Source: Planctomycetota bacterium
GTDB taxonomy: Bacteria > Planctomycetota > UBA1135
Assembly: GCA_002746235.1 (NCBI GenBank)
Contig: NVWJ01000001.1
Coordinates: forward strand, 184,546 to 191,085
DNA: 6,540 nt
Direction of reading: 5' to 3'
In this document: piece by piece, positions 4,495 to 6,540 of the stretch
Layout: every line of letters starts with the position of its first letter
Position numbering within the stretch: position 1 is the stretch's first letter
Position numbers and translations under genes: made by a program
Notes under the pieces: model-generated
The model's input: the letters and a program-made list of their open reading frames with translations, nothing else
Database searches by the model: none
Told to the model about the DNA's origin: nothing

Positions 4495-6540
4495 ATGGCC
4501 CGCCCCGTCCCCGACATGAAATCCCTAACCGCCGACTTCCCACAATGGGAAAAAGTTGGCGACATGATGGACCAGTGCATCGACCTGATGCTCAACCTCC
4601 GTCAATCCGGTCACCCTGGTGGTTCGCGCTCAAAAGTGCAAACCATGGTGGCGCTCACCCTTTCCGGTGCCATGCGTTGGGACGTGCGTCGTCCGGATAA
4701 AGCCTTCAGCGATAAGTTTGTGCTGATTGCCGGTCACTGTGTCCCAGTGATCTACGCCATGCTCGCGGTTTACAACGAATCGCTGCGTCGGATGTATGCG
4801 AAAACTGGCGATGAGAAGTACGTGGTTTATGGTGGTGAAGAGCGCACCTTAGTGTGGCAAGACTTGTTGAACCTGCGTCATAACGGTGGGCTTTCGGGTC
4901 ACGCCGAAGCGGAAGGCAAAACCATGATCTTCGCAGCCAACACTGGACCTTCGGGGCACGGCGCTCCAGTCGCTGCAGGTATCGCGCTTTCTTTGAAGCA
5001 CGCCGGCGCTGAAGAAGTGCGCGTGTTTGCGGTTGAGGGAGAAGGCGGCCACACCGCCGGCTGTCATCATGAGACCAAAGCAACCTCTTGGGGACTTGGT
5101 CTTGGCAACCTCAACTACTTGCTGGACTGGAACGACCACGGCATCGACCCGCGCCCCTACTCCGACATGGTTTTTGGCGAGCCACAACAATGGTTCGAGT
5201 CCTACGGGTGGATTACCAATGGTGCCGAAGATGGCGCCGATTACGCCCAAGTCACCAAAGCTATGCTCGCCAGCGTTTATGCGACCGGCGATCAACCACG
5301 CTGCACCTGGTTTAAAACCACCAAAGGACGCGGTTATGGCGTGACTGGCTATGCCTCGCACGGCGCAGCGCACAAGCCAAACTCCGAAATCTTCTGGCAC
5401 ACCAAGCAAGAATTCTCCAACAAGTACGGCGTTTCCTTTATCGGCCAAAATGAAGGTCGGCCGGAAAGCAACGATGACTTCCGCCAGCAAACCTCCGACA
5501 ACTTAGAGATTGCCATGTCCTTGCTGGACGATGACAACTTCTGCGCATGGCTCGCCGATCGCTTGGTTGCACTTGGCGATAGCGTTCCTGAAAAAGTAGA
5601 AGGCTTCCGTCTCTCCGATATGGACCCAACCAAGGATCCAGAGTTGACCGATCCCGCAAACTTACCAGATCACGTGTTCATCAAGCCTGGCACCATGGCT
5701 CCGAACCGCAAAGGATTCGCCATGATTGGCGCGCACTTGAATGCGGTGTCCAAGAAGAAGTACGGCCGCCCCGTGGTCATCGCTTGTTCCGCGGACCTCG
5801 CTGACAGCACCAACATCTCCGGTTTCGCCAAAGATTCCGGTGGCGAGAAAGGCTATGGCTGGTACGACCGCAATAACAATAAGGAAGGTTCCTTGCTGCC
5901 CACCACCATCACCGAGTTCAGCAACTCCGGCCTGATGTGCGGACTTGCGGCCACCAACATGGCGAGTGATCCTGAGAAAAACTTCGTCGGATATTGGGGC
6001 GCATGTTCCACCTACGGAAGTTTCTCCTACCTCAAGTACGGCCCCATGCGCCTGTTCTCGCAACTCACGCAAGATAGCCCGCTGAAGATGGGCAAGGTTA
6101 TTTGGGTGGTCGGTCACTCCGGCCCAGAAACCGCAGAAGATTCGCGCACGCACTTCGGCATTTTCTCGCCTGGCATCACGCAGTTCTTCCCACGCGGTCA
6201 GGTCATGGACATCCACCCGTATGAGCCCAATGAAGTCGGCCCTTGCCTACTTGCTGCGCTCGCCACAGACGCTTCGATTGTTGCGATTCACCTCACCCGT
6301 CCGAACATTGAGGTTCCTGACCGTGAAGCCTTAGGCATGGCATCGCACATGGAAGCCGCGAAAGGTGCTTACCTGATTCGCGATTACGATCCATCACGAC
6401 CGTCCGATGGATGTATCTTCCTGCGCGGCACTTCCTCCTCGGCATCGGTGGTGAAACTGCTGAAAGATGGCGCTTTCGATGGCGATGGCCCGAACATCAA
6501 GATTGTGGCTGCGGTTAGTCATGAGTTGTTCATGCTGCAG
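4495..6540 (+). CDS. Divergent transketolase-family protein, C-terminus outside the window
   Basis: This is a thiamine-diphosphate enzyme, expected to move two-carbon ketol units between sugar phosphates in the pentose phosphate pathway. The reading frame has 682 codons and no stop, already longer than the usual 660-670 aa. The PP domain has GHPGG (39-43, H40), GH at 80-81, SGH136, NTGPSGHG (149-156), the Mg/ThDP motif GEG (182-184) with N213 exactly 30 residues after E183, and SHG (H289). The Pyr domain has R405 in APNRKG, SADLADS (432-438), the catalytic glutamate E474 in TEF, H541, D549 and H553 in AEDSRTH, and R602 in LTRPN. From memory of E. coli TktA these match H26, H66, H100, H261, R358, S385, E411, H461, D469, H473 and R520. 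Oddities are GEG instead of GDG, TEF instead of REF, and A188 where TktA has a glutamate. An in-frame TAG at 4486-4488 makes ATG 4495 the earliest ATG start, and there is no Shine-Dalgarno. Another sugar-phosphate ketolase activity is possible. Confidence 0.88.
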   Translation, partial: MARPVPDMKSLTADFPQWEKVGDMMDQCIDLMLNLRQSGHPGGSRSKVQTMVALTLSGAMRWDVRRPDKAFSDKFVLIAGHCVPVIYAMLAVYNESLRRMYAKTGDEKYVVYGGEERTLVWQDLLNLRHNGGLSGHAEAEGKTMIFAANTGPSGHGAPVAAGIALSLKHAGAEEVRVFAVEGEGGHTAGCHHETKATSWGLGLGNLNYLLDWNDHGIDPRPYSDMVFGEPQQWFESYGWITNGAEDGADYAQVTKAMLASVYATGDQPRCTWFKTTKGRGYGVTGYASHGAAHKPNSEIFWHTKQEFSNKYGVSFIGQNEGRPESNDDFRQQTSDNLEIAMSLLDDDNFCAWLADRLVALGDSVPEKVEGFRLSDMDPTKDPELTDPANLPDHVFIKPGTMAPNRKGFAMIGAHLNAVSKKKYGRPVVIACSADLADSTNISGFAKDSGGEKGYGWYDRNNNKEGSLLPTTITEFSNSGLMCGLAATNMASDPEKNFVGYWGACSTYGSFSYLKYGPMRLFSQLTQDSPLKMGKVIWVVGHSGPETAEDSRTHFGIFSPGITQFFPRGQVMDIHPYEPNEVGPCLLAALATDASIVAIHLTRPNIEVPDREALGMASHMEAAKGAYLIRDYDPSRPSDGCIFLRGTSSSASVVKLLKDGAFDGDGPNIKIVAAVSHELFMLQ

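Noticed and set aside
4413..4700. A 95-codon + strand frame beginning in the divergent promoter region
   Set aside because: It overlaps most of the promoter region and the transketolase N-terminus in another frame, and its proline- and arginine-rich product has no recognisable features.
4849..5490. A 213-codon open frame on the - strand inside the transketolase gene
   Set aside because: It lies wholly antisense to a clearly homologous coding sequence, its product resembles no family I know, and no promoter or ribosome site precedes it. Long antisense frames are common opposite GC-rich codons.
5662..6216. A 184-codon open frame on the - strand
   Set aside because: It is antisense to the transketolase Pyr domain, has low-complexity composition and no domain signature, and is a shadow of codon bias.
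1..6540. CRISPR array, insertion sequence, tRNA or toxin-antitoxin system
   Set aside because: No regularly spaced repeats, transposase motifs, cloverleaf-like sequence or small paired genes were seen. Almost all bases belong to five well-formed genes.

Overview
The window looks like ordinary chromosomal DNA from a free-living, probably Gram-negative bacterium with a GC content somewhere in the 50s. The histidine kinase has a periplasmic sensor segment of a style I associate with Proteobacteria, and the secreted spondin_N-type protein is a type I associate with marine and environmental Gram-negatives. I cannot name a genus. No phage, transposon, CRISPR, tRNA or rRNA signature was seen.

Layout: (1) at 17-1342 on the + strand, a complete UDP-glucose 6-dehydrogenase starts right after a run of nine C at the window edge. 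(2) A 95-bp convergent gap holds a hairpin terminator that fits the - strand. (3) At 1438-4388 there are three - strand genes in transcription order: an OmpR/PhoB-type response regulator, its sensor histidine kinase (joined by an ATGA stop/start overlap), and, 108 bp further on, a small secreted spondin_N-domain protein. No terminator is visible between the kinase and the spondin gene, and the first good one lies after the spondin gene, so the three may form one transcription unit. (4) A 106-bp divergent promoter region follows. (5) From 4495 to the window end on the + strand runs one uninterrupted frame of 682 codons with no stop. It encodes a divergent transketolase-family, thiamine-diphosphate-dependent enzyme whose C-terminus lies outside the window.

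How the genes relate: UDP-glucose dehydrogenase supplies UDP-glucuronate for polysaccharide or envelope sugars. Transketolase interconverts pentose, hexose, triose and tetrose phosphates. The two-component pair senses an envelope or periplasmic signal and controls transcription, plausibly of itself and of the secreted protein. A functional link between the two metabolic genes and the two-component unit is not shown by the sequence. The most unusual item is the transketolase-like enzyme: it keeps the donor-phosphate and catalytic residues but has GEG in place of the usual GDG Mg/ThDP motif. It also appears to be expressed from an extended -10 promoter so close to the ATG that the mRNA would be leaderless or nearly so.
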